Positions 7,975-18,019 of a DNA stretch of 23,551 bases are shown here, piece after piece. How positions within the stretch are numbered: position 1 is the first letter of the stretch; each line of letters starts with the position of its first letter. The notes beneath the pieces are model-generated. The model had not been told where the DNA came from, did no database searches, and worked only from the letters and a program-made list of their open reading frames with translations. Source of the stretch: Sphingopyxis sp. Lineage in GTDB: Bacteria > Pseudomonadota > Alphaproteobacteria > Sphingomonadales > Sphingomonadaceae. A program made the translations under genes and the position numbers. The stretch is taken from positions 1 through 23,551 of the forward strand of contig NZ_JADIZJ010000014.1 of assembly GCF_016704835.1 (NCBI RefSeq), read 5' to 3'.

Positions 7975-9155
7975 TTAGGGCAATTCCGAAAGCGAAAGTG
8001 CTTCCACCAGGCTTTTGGCAAGCTCGCGGGCAGCTTGCGCGACTGCCTGACGGTCCGTTTCGTCGCCAACCTCGTAAGTATAGGCGGGGATGGCATGGGT
8101 GGTGTGGAACCAGTTCTTTGCTGTTCCCGCTCCTGGGTTGGAGTTGCGACGCTCAATGGAAAACGGGTAATCGGCGATCAGATGTTCCTTGCCGCCAAGC
8201 CAGCGCGCGAGGAACCGTTCCTGATCCTCGCTCGATTCGTCGCCTTGCACGTAGAACAGGTTGCGCGAGGTGGAGTGGAAATCGACCATTGCGACAGGGC
8301 GAACCTGGCTTGGCAACCGGCCAAGCCATTGCGCAACGGAGCGGGTCTCGGGCTGGGCAAAGGTTCCCCAGTCGCGGTTGAGATCCTCGCCGCCCAGATT
8401 GGCCCGCCAATGTCCGCGCGCTACGCCATCAGGATTGAGCAGCGGAACAGCGAGCACCTGCAAATCCTGCGCGTCGAATTTTCCGGCGTCGGCAAGCGTG
8501 ACCAGCGTTTCGAGGAAATGTTCCATCGCGATCGCACCGCTGACCTCAGGCGGATGCTGCCGCCCGAGCAGGATCACCAGCCTCGGCGCGGTAGGCTGGC
8601 CGATCCGGAGGGCTTCAATGGGCCGCCCGCCGTGGGAATGGCCCAGCGTTTCTCGTGTGACTGCGGCGCTGCGATCGAGCCGCGCCATCAGCGAAGCATA
8701 TTGCTTGTCCCGATCAGTTCCTGGCCGCTGACGACAGCCTCACCCGGTGGCAGGGCTAGGGTCGCGGTCCTGCCGTCGTCGCGCAGCGAAGCGTCCAGCA
8801 CCTTCTTATGGGTCTTGCTTTTGCCATTTGGGGCGGTAGCGATGCTTCGCCGCGAGATAGCGAAGATGGACGACAACATTCTCGGATCCATTCGACTGGT
8901 AGCGAAATGCGTACCACGGGCTGGGATTGATCGGCGGGGCGTGCTCGGGCGACACCAGCACCGAGAACTCGCGTTCGCCCTCGATTGTGCAGCGCGAGGG
9001 CGGTGCCCCTTCGAAATCGAAACTGATGCTCGCGGTTTCGGTGGAGCAGCCCGACAAAGCGGCCTCGGTCCCGGTGTCGAGGGGAGGTGACTGCGCGCAC
9101 GCTCCGAGGAGAAGGAGCGCGCCCCAAAGGACAACCGGACCCGATGCAATCTCAC
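7975..9155 (-). CDS. M14-family zinc carboxypeptidase, predicted lipoprotein, frameshifted
   Basis: A secreted metallocarboxypeptidase of about 390 residues. The N-terminus reads, with one indel, as a signal ending in the lipobox LLLLGAC, so it is probably anchored in the outer or inner membrane facing the periplasm. A beta-rich N-terminal domain follows (EFSVLVSPEHAPPINPSPWY, VVVHLRYLA), like the M14 N-domain. The peptidase domain has the Zn ligands HxxE in GRQHPPEVSG and His in VAMVDFHSTS, the family GEDLNRDW, and the catalytic Glu in AYTYEVGDE. Frameshifts lie near 9110, 8820 and 8700. GTG 9153-9155 is the probable start, 4 bp after the receptor stop, so it is the last gene of the dctA operon. 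It likely trims C-terminal residues from peptide or amide-linked substrate. The substrate is not deducible. Confidence 0.82.
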
Positions 9156-9159
9156 AGCG

Positions 9160-12100
9160 TCAGAACTTCTTCCTGATTTCAATGGCGAACTGGCGACCGC
9201 GTGGACTGTGCAGATCGCTGTGAGAAGCCATAGGTCTCGTCGGCGAGCGGCGGGTCGGTATCGAACAGGTTGTTGATCGCAAACCGCAGCCGGGTCCCGT
9301 CGAGCGCAGTGTCGTTATTGATCGTATAGGCGACCGACACGTTCATCGTGAAGACGTCATCGACGGGGAAGAAGTTGGCGTTGGGATCGTCCGATACGAT
9401 AAGCACGTCGCGAACCACGCTCGTGTCGTAGAACTTGCCAACATAGCTGCCGAACAGGCCCACCGCGACCGGCCCCTTTTCCCAGTTGATCGAGCCGCTG
9501 GCGCGCCATTTGGGGCGACCGTCGACCTCAAGGAGTTCGCCAAGTCCACCGACGGTAACGTCGAGCGGCAGCGTTCCTGCGGCGATCGCATCGACGATTT
9601 CCTGTCCGTCGGAACCGGCGCTCTGCACGAAGCTGTCGAGCCTTGCGGCATTCAGCCGGATCCGGAAGTCGCCGGCCCCGAAGTCGGGCACACGATAGAC
9701 AAGCCCGAAATCCTAACCCTTCGATACGCGGCTGTCGAGGTTGACATAGGGGTCGATCACGCGTTCGATCCGGCCCGCCGGAGCCAAGCCGGTTCCGGCA
9801 AACAGGGCAATATCGTCGGCTGTCGGCGCTTGGCGGATGACGTTGGGGTTGGTGCTCCCTGCCAGACGGCGCAGCAGGTCGAGCGCGATGGCGTTGTCAT
9901 CGCCGAACGTGCCGACAAGGCCGGTCTGCTTGACCCGCCAATAGTCTGCCGTGATCGTCAGGCCGGGGATGAACCCAGGCTCCAGCACGATACCAAGATT
10001 GATGCTTTCGCTGTCTTCCGGCCGCAGGTTACGGGCGCCCGAGCGGAAGCTGATCACGCCCGCGCCGGGACAGGCGGCGAGGCTGGCGATGATGCCCTTC
10101 TGGACTTGTGCCTGGCAGACCACGAAGTCGTCGCGCGTGTTCGACCGCGTGGTGCCGTCGTCGTTCACCTGCACCAGGTTCGGGGCGCGGAAACCCTGCG
10201 ACCAGGCGCCGCGGAACGTGACGCCGGATGGTCGTCCACGATGCCGCGATCCGCGGCACCTTGGCGGTCGCGCTGATGTCGGCGAAACGCTCGATCCGGC
10301 CCGCAAGCTGGACGTTGAACGCCTCGACCAGCGGAATGTCCATCTCCGGGCTGACCAGGGGAACGAACAGCTCTGTAAATGCCGAATAGACGTTGCGGAC
10401 GCCGTCCGAATCGGGCGATTCGCTGGTGCCGGCGACATCGCTGCCGTTGAACACGCCGGTGACGCTGTCGGTGAAGGTGATGGTCCCGTCGATCCGGGAT
10501 CGCGGTCGTCGTAGAAGGTCTCGCGCCGCCACTCCACGCCGGCGGCAATGCCGACATTGCCGCCCGGAAGGGTGAACAGGTCATCGCGGCTGATCTTGAA
10601 GTCGGCGAGCGCGAGACTTGTGCCGCCCTTGCGGAACACGTCGATCCTGAACGGCTCGATCGAAGCGGCCGGGTTGGGCGTACAGTCGCCGAGGCCCGGA
10701 TCGTCAAGGCAACCGCCGTTGAACGGGTTATATGCATCGGGCGTGGTCAGGTTGATCTGGCGCTGCATGGCCGTGAGCGAAACCCGGTTTCGTTCCAAGT
10801 CGACCGTATCCGCTTCCGAATAGACGAAGCCGGTGTCGAAGTCCCACGCGCCGAAGTTGCCGCGCAATCCTGCGACGAGCCGGTAGCTTTCCTTCTCGAC
10901 ATCGATGATCCGGTTGCCCACATCGACGAAGCGATAGCGTTCCATGATCAGATCGGCGCCATCGGCCGCAATCGTGGTGCCCGGCAAACGCTGCGGGTTC
11001 GGCTGTCCGTTTCGCGTGGTGGGTCCGAATGGATTGTAATAGGCGTTGCGCGAGATGCCGACGGGGACCGCGCTGAGGATTGCCGACGGATCGAAATTCC
11101 GCACACTTTTCGACCGATAATAGCTCCCCTCGAAATAGGCCTCGATATTGTCGGTCAGCTCGTAGCTGAGCAGCGCCAGCGCATTATAGCGATCCTTTTT
11201 GCTGATCAGGCTATTGCCGAATATCGTGTTGTAACGAACGGCCGCGACCGGCGTCTCGCCGTTGCGGGCACAGATGCCGCCGCCGAACTGGAGACGGCAG
11301 CCGGTGAACGTGCTCGGCTGGAGGTAGAAGTCGTCGTCGGCGATCGGCGTGCGGTTGGACGGCGCCTGGATATCGAACTGTCCGAACGGGCCAAATGTAT
11401 TCCGGTTGTTGAACGAAGCATCGCCCTCGAAATCCGTCCCTGCAACCAATGGCAGGCGATCGTCGTCGCGCGTAATCCCGCCCAGTGACGGGAAGGCCAT
11501 TTTCGTGGAAGTAGCTGCCGTACACGGTAATATTGCCGCGACCGCCACCGAAGTCGAACCCATAGCCGCCAGTCAATGTGTAGCTGTACAGACTCGTCCC
11601 GTCGGACATGCGGTAGTCGCCTTCGATAAAGCCGCCTTTCATGCCGCCCTTCAGGACCGTATTGACGACACCCGCCACGGCATCGGCGCCATACAGGGCC
11701 GACGCGCCATCGCGCAGTACCTCGATCCGCCTGACGCTCCCGGGCGATCTCGTTGGTGTCCGGAGAGACGACCGGAACCAGCAGCTCGGTCTGGAAGCCG
11801 GGGTGCAAATTCATGCGGCGGCCATTGATCAGTAATAGCGTGTTGCCGGTACCCAGGTCGCGCAGATTGATCGAGCCGACATCGCCGCGCACATTGTTCT
11901 GGGTTGTCGCGTTCTGCTCGTTGGAAGGCGACCGTCCCGGCCTGCGGAATGGCGCGGAACATCTCGTCGCCCGACGATGCGCCGCTGTTCTCGATCGACT
12001 GTTCATCGATCACGGTCACGGGCAGCACGTCGTTGATCTGGGCGCCCTGGATTTGCGTGCCGGTAACGACGATCTCCGGTTCTGTGACAGGGGCTGAAGC

Positions 12101-12225
12101 GGTCACGTCCGCAGTACCCGGCTGAGATCCGGCCGCCGCCTGGTCCTGAGCCGAGGCAATGGAGGTAGCGAGCAGGCTCGTGCCGCCTGAAGCGCCAGTC
12201 TGACAATGGTTGCGGTGATGCGCAT
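9160..12225 (-). CDS. TonB-dependent outer-membrane receptor, frameshifted
   Basis: An outer-membrane active transporter of about 1,020 residues, energised through TonB. The signal peptide starts MRITATIVRLALQA at ATG 12223-12225, behind a strong GGGAGGA ribosome site. A TonB-box/plug start follows (EPEIVVTGTQIQGAQ, VTVIDEQSIENSG). The plug has LLLINGRRMNLHPGFQ and AGVVNTVLKGGMKGGFIEGD. A long beta-barrel region ends in LHSPRGRQFAIEIRKKF with terminal Phe and TGA (9160-9162). Frameshifts are near 9225, 10230, 10495, about 11400, 11735, 11930 and 12170. One in-frame TAG occurs at 9713-9715 (KG-stop-DFGLVYRVP). It sits 17 bp after the esterase gene. The ligand is unknown. Its operon partners suggest a peptide- or ester-linked dicarboxylate-like compound rather than a siderophore. 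Confidence 0.9.
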
Positions 12226-12242
12226 TTTGGTGATCCTCCCGA

Positions 12243-13199
12243 TCATTTCTTTTGGGTAATTGTCTGGGTAATTTGCGTATCGAGGCAGGTGGTGAACAGC
12301 GCCGGCCATTGGCTCAGGGTCTGGTCAGGCGTGCCGAGGCCCCATCCGTGACCTCCGGCTGAAAAGATGTGCATCTCTACACTGGCGCCCGCCCGGTTGA
12401 GCGCCTCGAACAGCGCGAAGTTGTGGCCGGGGGGCGTCGTCTGGTCGTCGGCCGAGGAAAACAGGATCATCGGCGGCGCGTCCTTCGACGCATGCGTATC
12501 GAGCGACCATAGTTCCTGTGCGGCGAGGCTCGGCTCGCGGCCGACGATCTCGCGCCTGGTCCGGGTCGTCTCATATGGCTTGCGCAACGTGACCACCGGG
12601 AACAGCAGCGCGGCGAAGTCGGGCCGCGCGGAGGCTGTTTCGATCCTGTCGGTTCCGGTGTAGAACGCCTGGTCCGGCTTCAGCGCGGTGTAGCCAGCCA
12701 GATGCCCGCCGGCCGAGAACCCCAGGATACCGATGCGGTCGGAGCGGATACCAAACTCATCGGCACGATGGCGAACGATCTTCATCGCGCGCTGCGCATC
12801 CATGAACGGGGCAGCGGCTTCCATCCGTCGCCCGGAAGGCGATGGATCAGCTCGAAGACCGTAACCGTTGCGCTGCAGCCATTGCGCCGCAGGCGTGCTT
12901 TCCTTCCATAGCTGGATGCGGAAATAGCCGCCCCCGCCGATGACCAGTACCGCCCGGCCGTTGGGATGGGTGGGGCGATAGACCCGCAGGCGCGGATTGG
13001 AGACCTTGGATACCGCGCCAAAGCCCGCGCCCTTGCTCCCGATGAGCTCCGGTCCGCTGACGTTACCCTTGCCCGGCGGCTTGCCCGGCCAAAGAGGGAT
13101 TTCCTCGAATTCCTGCGCGTTCAGGGCAACGCCGCCCAGCACGGTCGATGCAGCGAGCAGCGTGGCAGCGCCCGAGAATAATGTACGGCGAGCAATCAT
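12243..13199 (-). CDS. Secreted alpha/beta-hydrolase (esterase/acetylxylan esterase-like)
   Basis: A 318-residue hydrolase with a signal peptide: MIARRTLFSGAATLLAAS, ending ALNAQ. The RR pair suggests Tat export. The mature part has IPLWPGKPPGKGN, VLVIGGGGYFRI (oxyanion loop), the nucleophile elbow GFSAGG, the acid in FSSADDQTTPP and the catalytic His in SAGGHGWGLG, as in BD-FAE/acetylesterase proteins. The frame is open throughout. However, residues about 115-128 read GLRADPSPSGRRM, where another frame gives the conserved VFELIHRLPGDGW. A pair of compensating indels near 12870 and 12828 therefore probably hides there. The start ATG (13197-13199) overlaps the dctA stop as ATGA, so translation is coupled. 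Likely removes acyl groups from the imported substrate in the periplasm. Confidence 0.88.
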   Translation of the reverse strand: MIARRTLFSGAATLLAASTVLGGVALNAQEFEEIPLWPGKPPGKGNVSGPELIGSKGAGFGAVSKVSNPRLRVYRPTHPNGRAVLVIGGGGYFRIQLWKESTPAAQWLQRNGYGLRADPSPSGRRMEAAAPFMDAQRAMKIVRHRADEFGIRSDRIGILGFSAGGHLAGYTALKPDQAFYTGTDRIETASARPDFAALLFPVVTLRKPYETTRTRREIVGREPSLAAQELWSLDTHASKDAPPMILFSSADDQTTPPGHNFALFEALNRAGASVEMHIFSAGGHGWGLGTPDQTLSQWPALFTTCLDTQITQTITQKK

Positions 13200-14578
13200 G
13201 GTGCCTCTCCGATCGCGGCCGCCACGCCTTCGCTATAGGGTCCGGTGCGTTCGTGATGTTCAATGTCGGCTTCCGGAAGCGGCATCGGGCTACCCGCCAT
13301 CGCGGCGGCGAGGCGCTGCGTGTCGAGCGCGTTCTCCCACTTGGCGACCACAATCGTGGCGACGGCATTGCCGATAAAGTTGGTCAGCGCGCGGCACTCG
13401 CTCATGAACCGGTCGACGCCCAGGATCAGCGCCATGCCGGCCACCGGAACCGAGGGAACAACCGACAGCGTTGCAGCGAGAATGACGAAGCCTGCCCCGA
13501 TGACGCCTGCCGCGCCCTTCGAGCTGACCATCGCGACGAGTACCAAGGTCAGTTGCTCGCCCAAGGACAGATCGATGCCCACGGCCTGCGCAATGAACAA
13601 TGCGGCCAGCGTCATGTAGATGTTGGTGCCATCCAGGTTGAACGAGTAGCCCGTGGGCACCACCAGTCCGACCACCGTCTTGCGACAGCCGGCAATCTCC
13701 ATTTTCTCCATCAGGCTGGGCAGCGCAGCCTCGGACGAGGACGCCGAGAACGAGCAGAAGCTCCTCGCGCAGATATTTGATCAGACCAATGATGGTGAAA
13801 CCGGCCAGCCTTGCGACGAGACCGAGCACCACGAGCACGAACAGCAGCGAGGTGAGGTAGAAGGTCGCGATCAGCGCAGCGAGGCTGGCCAGCGAGCCGA
13901 TGCCGAATTCGCCGATGGTGAAGGCTATCGCCCCGAAATGCGCCGATCGGGGCGAGTTTCATGAGCATGTGAACGAGCTTGAAGATGACCTTGTTGAACG
14001 ACCCCATTATGTCGAGCACGAGGTCGCTGTGCGGCCTCGTCGTGGCAATCGCGACCCCGCTCAGGATTGCAACGAGCAGCACCTGGAGAATCGATCCGCT
14101 GGTCAGGGCGCTGAACAGCGTCGTGGGAATCGTGCCGAGCAGGAAGGCCGCAATGGTCTGCTGCTCCGCGGTTTCCGCATATGCCGCAACGGCCGCCGTA
14201 TCGAGCGATGCGGGATCGATGTTCAACCCCGCACCCGGCTGCACGACGTTAGCGACGACCAGCCCGATGATCAGTGCGAGAGTGGAGAAGAACAGGAAAT
14301 AGACGAACGCCTTGCCGGCGACACTGCCGACTGCCGTCATGTCCTTCATTCCGGCGATGCCGGTCGCAACCGTGAGGAAGATCACCGGGGCGATGATCAT
14401 CTTGACCAGCGCGATGAAGCCGTCGCCGAGGGGCTTTAGCGAGGCGCCGAACTCGAAACAAATGTCCCACCAGCGCGCCGAGCGCGATCGCGCTCAAAAC
14501 CTGGACATAGAGATGCCGGTAAAATGGCAGTTTGCGAGCGGGCACGCTCGTTTTGCCAGTGGCCGCTGCCAGTTCCAT
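13196..14578 (-). CDS. dctA: C4-dicarboxylate (DAACS) transporter DctA-type, frameshifted
   Basis: A dicarboxylate/amino acid:cation symporter of about 460 residues in the inner membrane. Motifs in order: KLPFYRHLYVQVLSAIALGALVGH (first membrane helix), KMIIAPVIFLTVATGIAGM, LVVANVVQPGAGLNIDP, SGSILQVLLVAILSGVA, FKLVHMLMKLAPIGAF, PTGYSFNLDGTNIYMTLAAL (hallmark of DctA), SSKGAAGVIGAGFVILAATL (reentrant loop), and GVDRFMSECRALTNFIGN plus AVATIVVAKWE. Frameshifts are near 14450 (two C apparently lost in a CCC run), 13945 and 13740. The start is ATG 14576-14578 behind GGAGAGG. It is the first gene of a four-gene operon and divergent from dctB-dctD, its expected regulators. Substrate is succinate/fumarate/malate type or acidic amino acid by family. 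Confidence 0.92.
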
Positions 14579-14708
14579 CGCCAATCCTCTCCCGCGGCAG
14601 TTTTGCCTTCAGGGAACTATAGGTCGCGATTGACCCGCGTAAACGTCGGAGGACTAAATAGATTTAGCATCTAGGTTCAAATATTTAGGCTCTAACGACG
14701 ATTGGTTT

Positions 14709-14761
14709 TGTGCGGTTTTCCATACATTCAGGTTGCACATTGTGCGAAAAACCGCACAATG
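14709..14761. promoter_or_regulatory. Tandem DctD-type operator sites between dctA and dctB
   Basis: Two palindromes of the TGTGCGG...CCGCACA kind known for DctD binding upstream of rhizobial dctA. Site 1 (14709-14726) is TGTGCGG-TTTT-CCATACA, with two mismatches in the right arm. Site 2 (14738-14761) is a perfect 9-base inverted repeat CATTGTGCG-N6-CGCACAATG. Their centres are 32 bp apart, close to three helix turns, so two dimers would lie on the same DNA face. The pair lies about 130-180 bp upstream of the dctA start and 26 bp before the dctB ATG. That would let one regulator activate dctA and adjust dctB. Confidence 0.7.
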
Positions 14762-14787
14762 TGATGATGGCTGGCTGGGCAGAGATT

Positions 14788-16458
14788 ATGGTTCGTGATC
14801 GGCGTCGCCTGATTCTGCTGGCAATGGTCGTCATCGTTCTGCTGGCAGGATTAGTCCTGTCCGTCGACCGGGTGATGTACGCGCGCCCTCGCGCAGGAAA
14901 AAGGCGGTCGCGCGCGACGATGCCGCGATCGCCGCCGGCCTGAGAAGCGAACTCGACAAGATCAGCCTACTGCCGATCACGCTGGCAGGAGATCTGCAGG
15001 TGCGCGAGCTGCTGGACGGCGATTCCAGCCCACCAGGCTGCTCGATACCCGGTTGGAAAACCTCGCCCGCCAATCGGCGCCGCGGCCATCTATGTCATGG
15101 ACAAGGACGGCCTCACCCTTGCGGCCAGTAACTGGAACCAGCCTACCAGTTTTGTAGGTTCGAACTACGCCTTCCGTTTCTATTTCCGGCAGGCCCTGAA
15201 CGCGGGAACCTCGACCGAATTTGCCCTTGGCACGGTCAGCCGCAAACCGGGGATGTATATCGCCAACAGGGCCGGCTCGGCGACCAATCCGCTCGGTGTC
15301 GTAGCCGTCAAGATCGAGTTCGACGCGCTCGAGGCAAGCTGGCGCAAGGCAACCGACGGCGTATACGTTACCGATGCCAGCGGTGTCGTGCTCTTGGCGA
15401 CCGACGCCGGGTGGCGGTTCCGGCTGGCCCGGGAGGGCGTCGGCCGAAAGCGCGATGCGGTGCAGGACGAGCAACGCTTCGGCTTGGCCCGACTGGAGCC
15501 GCTGGCGATCATGCGGGCTCGCGGCGAAGGGGAGCGGGCGATCATTGAAGCGCCGCTGTTCGACACCTTGCAACCGATCTCGCCCGGTGGGTGGACCCTG
15601 CACCTCCTGGTCGACCCGGGGCCGCGCGCAGCTGCCGCGATCGCTAGCGGCAGGCTGGCCGTGGCGCTGGCGCTGGCCAGCACGATCGCGCTCGCGTTCG
15701 CCCTGTTCTTCGTGCGGCGGCGACGTCAGGCCCTGCAGGAGGAAATGATCGCCCAGCGCACGCGCACCTTGCGCGACCAACTGTCCCAGGCGAACCGCCT
15801 CGCAACATTGGGCCAAATCTCGGCGGGAGTCGGCCACGAGATCGGGCAGCCCGTTGCCGCCATGCGGGTGTTTGCCGAGAACGGCGAGAAGCTGATTGAG
15901 CGCGGACGCGCCGAAGAGGCGTCGGCAAACTTTCGCGAGATTATCGGACTGGCGGACCGGCTCGGACTGATTACGGGAGAGCTGCGGCGGTTCAGCCGCC
16001 GTCAGCCCGGGGCCCGGCGCCTCGTGCGGATCGGCGAAATCGTCGACGGAGCGCTCCTTCTGCTCCGCGATCGGATCGTGTCGATGGACGTGGCGCTGCA
16101 GATGCCTTCGGTGGATGATCTCGATATAGCCGTAACCGCCGAGCACGTGCGTCTGGAACAGGTCCTGGTCAATCTGCTCCAGAACGCACTGGATGCGGTC
16201 GGCGAGGCGGGCGCGATCACTATCGAGGTGGTCCGCAACGAAGACGAGATCCGGCTGCGCCTGTGCGACAGCGGCCCCGGGATCGGCCCCGACGAGGTCG
16301 CCCAGCTATTTCAGCCCTTTGCCACCACGAAACCCGACGGCCTCGGGCTCGGTCTGGTCATTTCGCGCGACATCATGCGCGATCTCGGCGGCGACCTTGT
16401 TTTCGAGCCCCACGAGATGCGAACCTGCTTCACCATGATCATTCCGCTGACCAAATGA
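14788..16458 (+). CDS. dctB: C4-dicarboxylate sensor histidine kinase DctB, frameshifted near the N-terminus
   Basis: A membrane sensor kinase of about 556 residues. The first membrane helix is LILLAMVVIVLLAGLVLSVD. The periplasmic PDC/CACHE-type sensor has IYVMDKDGLTLAASNWN, SFVGSNYAFRFYFRQAL and GVVAVKIEFDALE, closely DctB-like. The second membrane helix is LAVALALASTIALAFALFFV. HisKA follows with the phospho-His in GVGHEIGQPVAAMRVFAENG. The ATPase domain has LVNLLQNALDAV (N box), CDSGPGIG (G1) and GLGLGLVISRDIM (G2). Frameshifts near 14885, 15030 and 15075 affect only the first 100 residues. From 15097 on, the frame is clean. The start ATG 14788 is preferred, and ATG 14764 is also possible. 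It overlaps dctD as ATGA. It senses dicarboxylate in the periplasm and phosphorylates DctD. Confidence 0.92.
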
Positions 16459-17780
16459 TCGACAATGGAATATCCGTTGTCTTCGTCGAGGATGACGAAA
16501 GCCTGCGGGCAGGCACGGTCCAGGCACTGCAATTGGAGGGATTTGTCGTGGCGGCATTTCCGGCCGCCACGGCGGCTTTGCGCGAGATCAATGCCGACTT
16601 CGATGGCGTGGTGGTCAGCGACGTTCGCCTGCCGGTCCTCGACGGGATCGAGTTCTTTGCGCGGATTCGCCAGATCGACCCGGATATTCCTGTGATCTTC
16701 ACCACCGCCCACGGTGACGTGTCTATGGCGGTCAAATCCATGAAGGACGGCGCGGCGGACTTCTTCACCAAACCCTATGCGATCGAGTGGCTCGCCCGGT
16801 CGGTCCGCCAGGCAGCCGACCGGCGCAAGCTGTTGCTGGAGAACCGCCGATTGCGCCCGCAACTCGAAGGCAGCGCACGCGCCGGCTGGATGGGATCGTC
16901 CGCCGTCGCAAGCCGCACCGAGCGGATCGTGCGCGAAGTTGCGCAGACCGACGCTGATCTGGTGGATCAGCGGCGCGCCGGGCACCGGCAAGAGCCATGT
17001 CGCGCGCCTGGTGCATGACTCAGCCCGCGCCGGAACCGTCCGTTCGTCGTCCTTGATCCCGGCGTGTTCGCCAACGAGGATGCCAATGTCCTGGTCTATG
17101 GCCGCGATCCTTCGGCCGCGCTGTCGAGATCGGGGATGATCGAGCGGGCAAGTGGTGGGACACTGGTCATCGAAGCCGTGGAAAATATTACCGCCCGCGA
17201 CCGGCAGCGCCTGGTCAGTCTTGTGGACCACCGGAATTTCATCGCCCTTGGCGCCGACCGCCCCAGAAGTGTCGATATCCGAATAATCGGGACCACCACG
17301 ACGCGCCGTGCGGACGACGAGGACGGTCCGGCCCGCGACCGCGGGCTGGAAGACCGGCTGAGCGGCATAACCGTCACATTGCCCGGGCTTGTCGAAAGGC
17401 GTGACGATATCCCAGAACTGTTCCGCATGTTCGTCGCGGATTTCGAACGGCGCCTCGAACGTTCAGCAGCAGATCTCACCGAGATCGAGTGGCAACATCT
17501 CGTAAGCCATTAACTGGCCCGGCAATGTACGCGAATTGCGAACATTTGCGCAGAATTTCGTGCTTCGGACTTACGCGCCTCGCTCAACCCGCAGCGCAGG
17601 ATGCGAAGGGAGCAAGCCTTCATGCTCGCGTCGCAAACTTCGAGCGAACGCTTCTCGAAGATGCGATGACGCACGGGCGGAAGCGTCGCTGAAATTCAGC
17701 GAAATCTGAATATTCCGCGCAAGACCTTGTACGATAAACTTGCCAAATACGGGCTTCGGGCACGCAACTTTCGGTCATGA
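16455..17780 (+). CDS. dctD: DctD-like response regulator with degenerate AAA+ domain, frameshifted
   Basis: An NtrC/DctD-family regulator of about 440 residues. Receiver: VVFVEDDESL (acidic pocket), phospho-Asp in VVVSDVRLPVLDG, and Lys in FFTKPYAIEWLA. AAA+ domain: Walker A reads GAPGTGKSHVARLVHD after a frame jump near 16970. It continues FVVLDPGVFANEDANVLVYG and RDPSAALSRSGMIERA, where family members have FGHExGAFTGA, so the sigma-54 contact loop is missing. Walker B is GGTLVIEAVENI instead of GGTLFLDEI. The end has RRDDIPELF, HDWPGNVRELR and a Fis-type helix-turn-helix, GRNVAEIQRNLNIPRKTLYD, after jumps near 17510 and 17690. The stop is TGA 17778-17780. The start overlaps the dctB stop. 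It likely binds the palindromes at 14709-14761. Confidence 0.88.
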
Positions 17781-18019
17781 ACGATCGACGGCCCGGCGAC
17801 GAGCGAGGCCGTCGTCGACAGCGCAATCAGGCCGTCATTGTTAACGAACCGACACGCGCTACACCCGAAACTGATTGGCGAAAGGAGAGAGAGCTTTTCA
17901 CTTGTCGGAACCCGATCCGGACCGGCGGCAACCTGCCATTCTCGTCCGTTGTAATGCAAAGGCCCGCTGAACGGCTGACGGGATACTATGTCGCGAGTTG
18001 GCCAATTGCGGAGAATCTA
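17781..18019. other. Intergenic region between convergent dctD and pgl
   Basis: No gene recognised. A perfect 8-base inverted repeat, CGACGGCC (17786-17793) with GGCCGTCG (17807-17814), lies just after the dctD stop and could form a hairpin. No T-run follows, so a terminator role is only possible. Confidence 0.35.

Noticed and set aside
7927..9090. Long 387-residue plus-strand open frame
   Set aside because: It is antisense to the M14 peptidase, whose zinc and catalytic motifs are clear. The plus-strand product has shadow-frame composition and no family motif.
14594..14607. GG-N10-GC spacing upstream of dctA (minus strand), a possible sigma-54 -24/-12 promoter
   Set aside because: Only the GG and GC positions fit. 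The -12 element reads CCGC and not TTGC, and the start of transcription would fall within the ribosome site. The local DctD also lacks GAFTGA.
14977..16146. Long 389-residue minus-strand open frame
   Set aside because: It is antisense to dctB, which has all kinase boxes and a sensor domain. The frame is a GC-rich shadow.
17786..17814. Hairpin after dctD as a rho-independent terminator
   Set aside because: The stem is perfect (8 bp) but the loop is 13 bases and no T-run follows.
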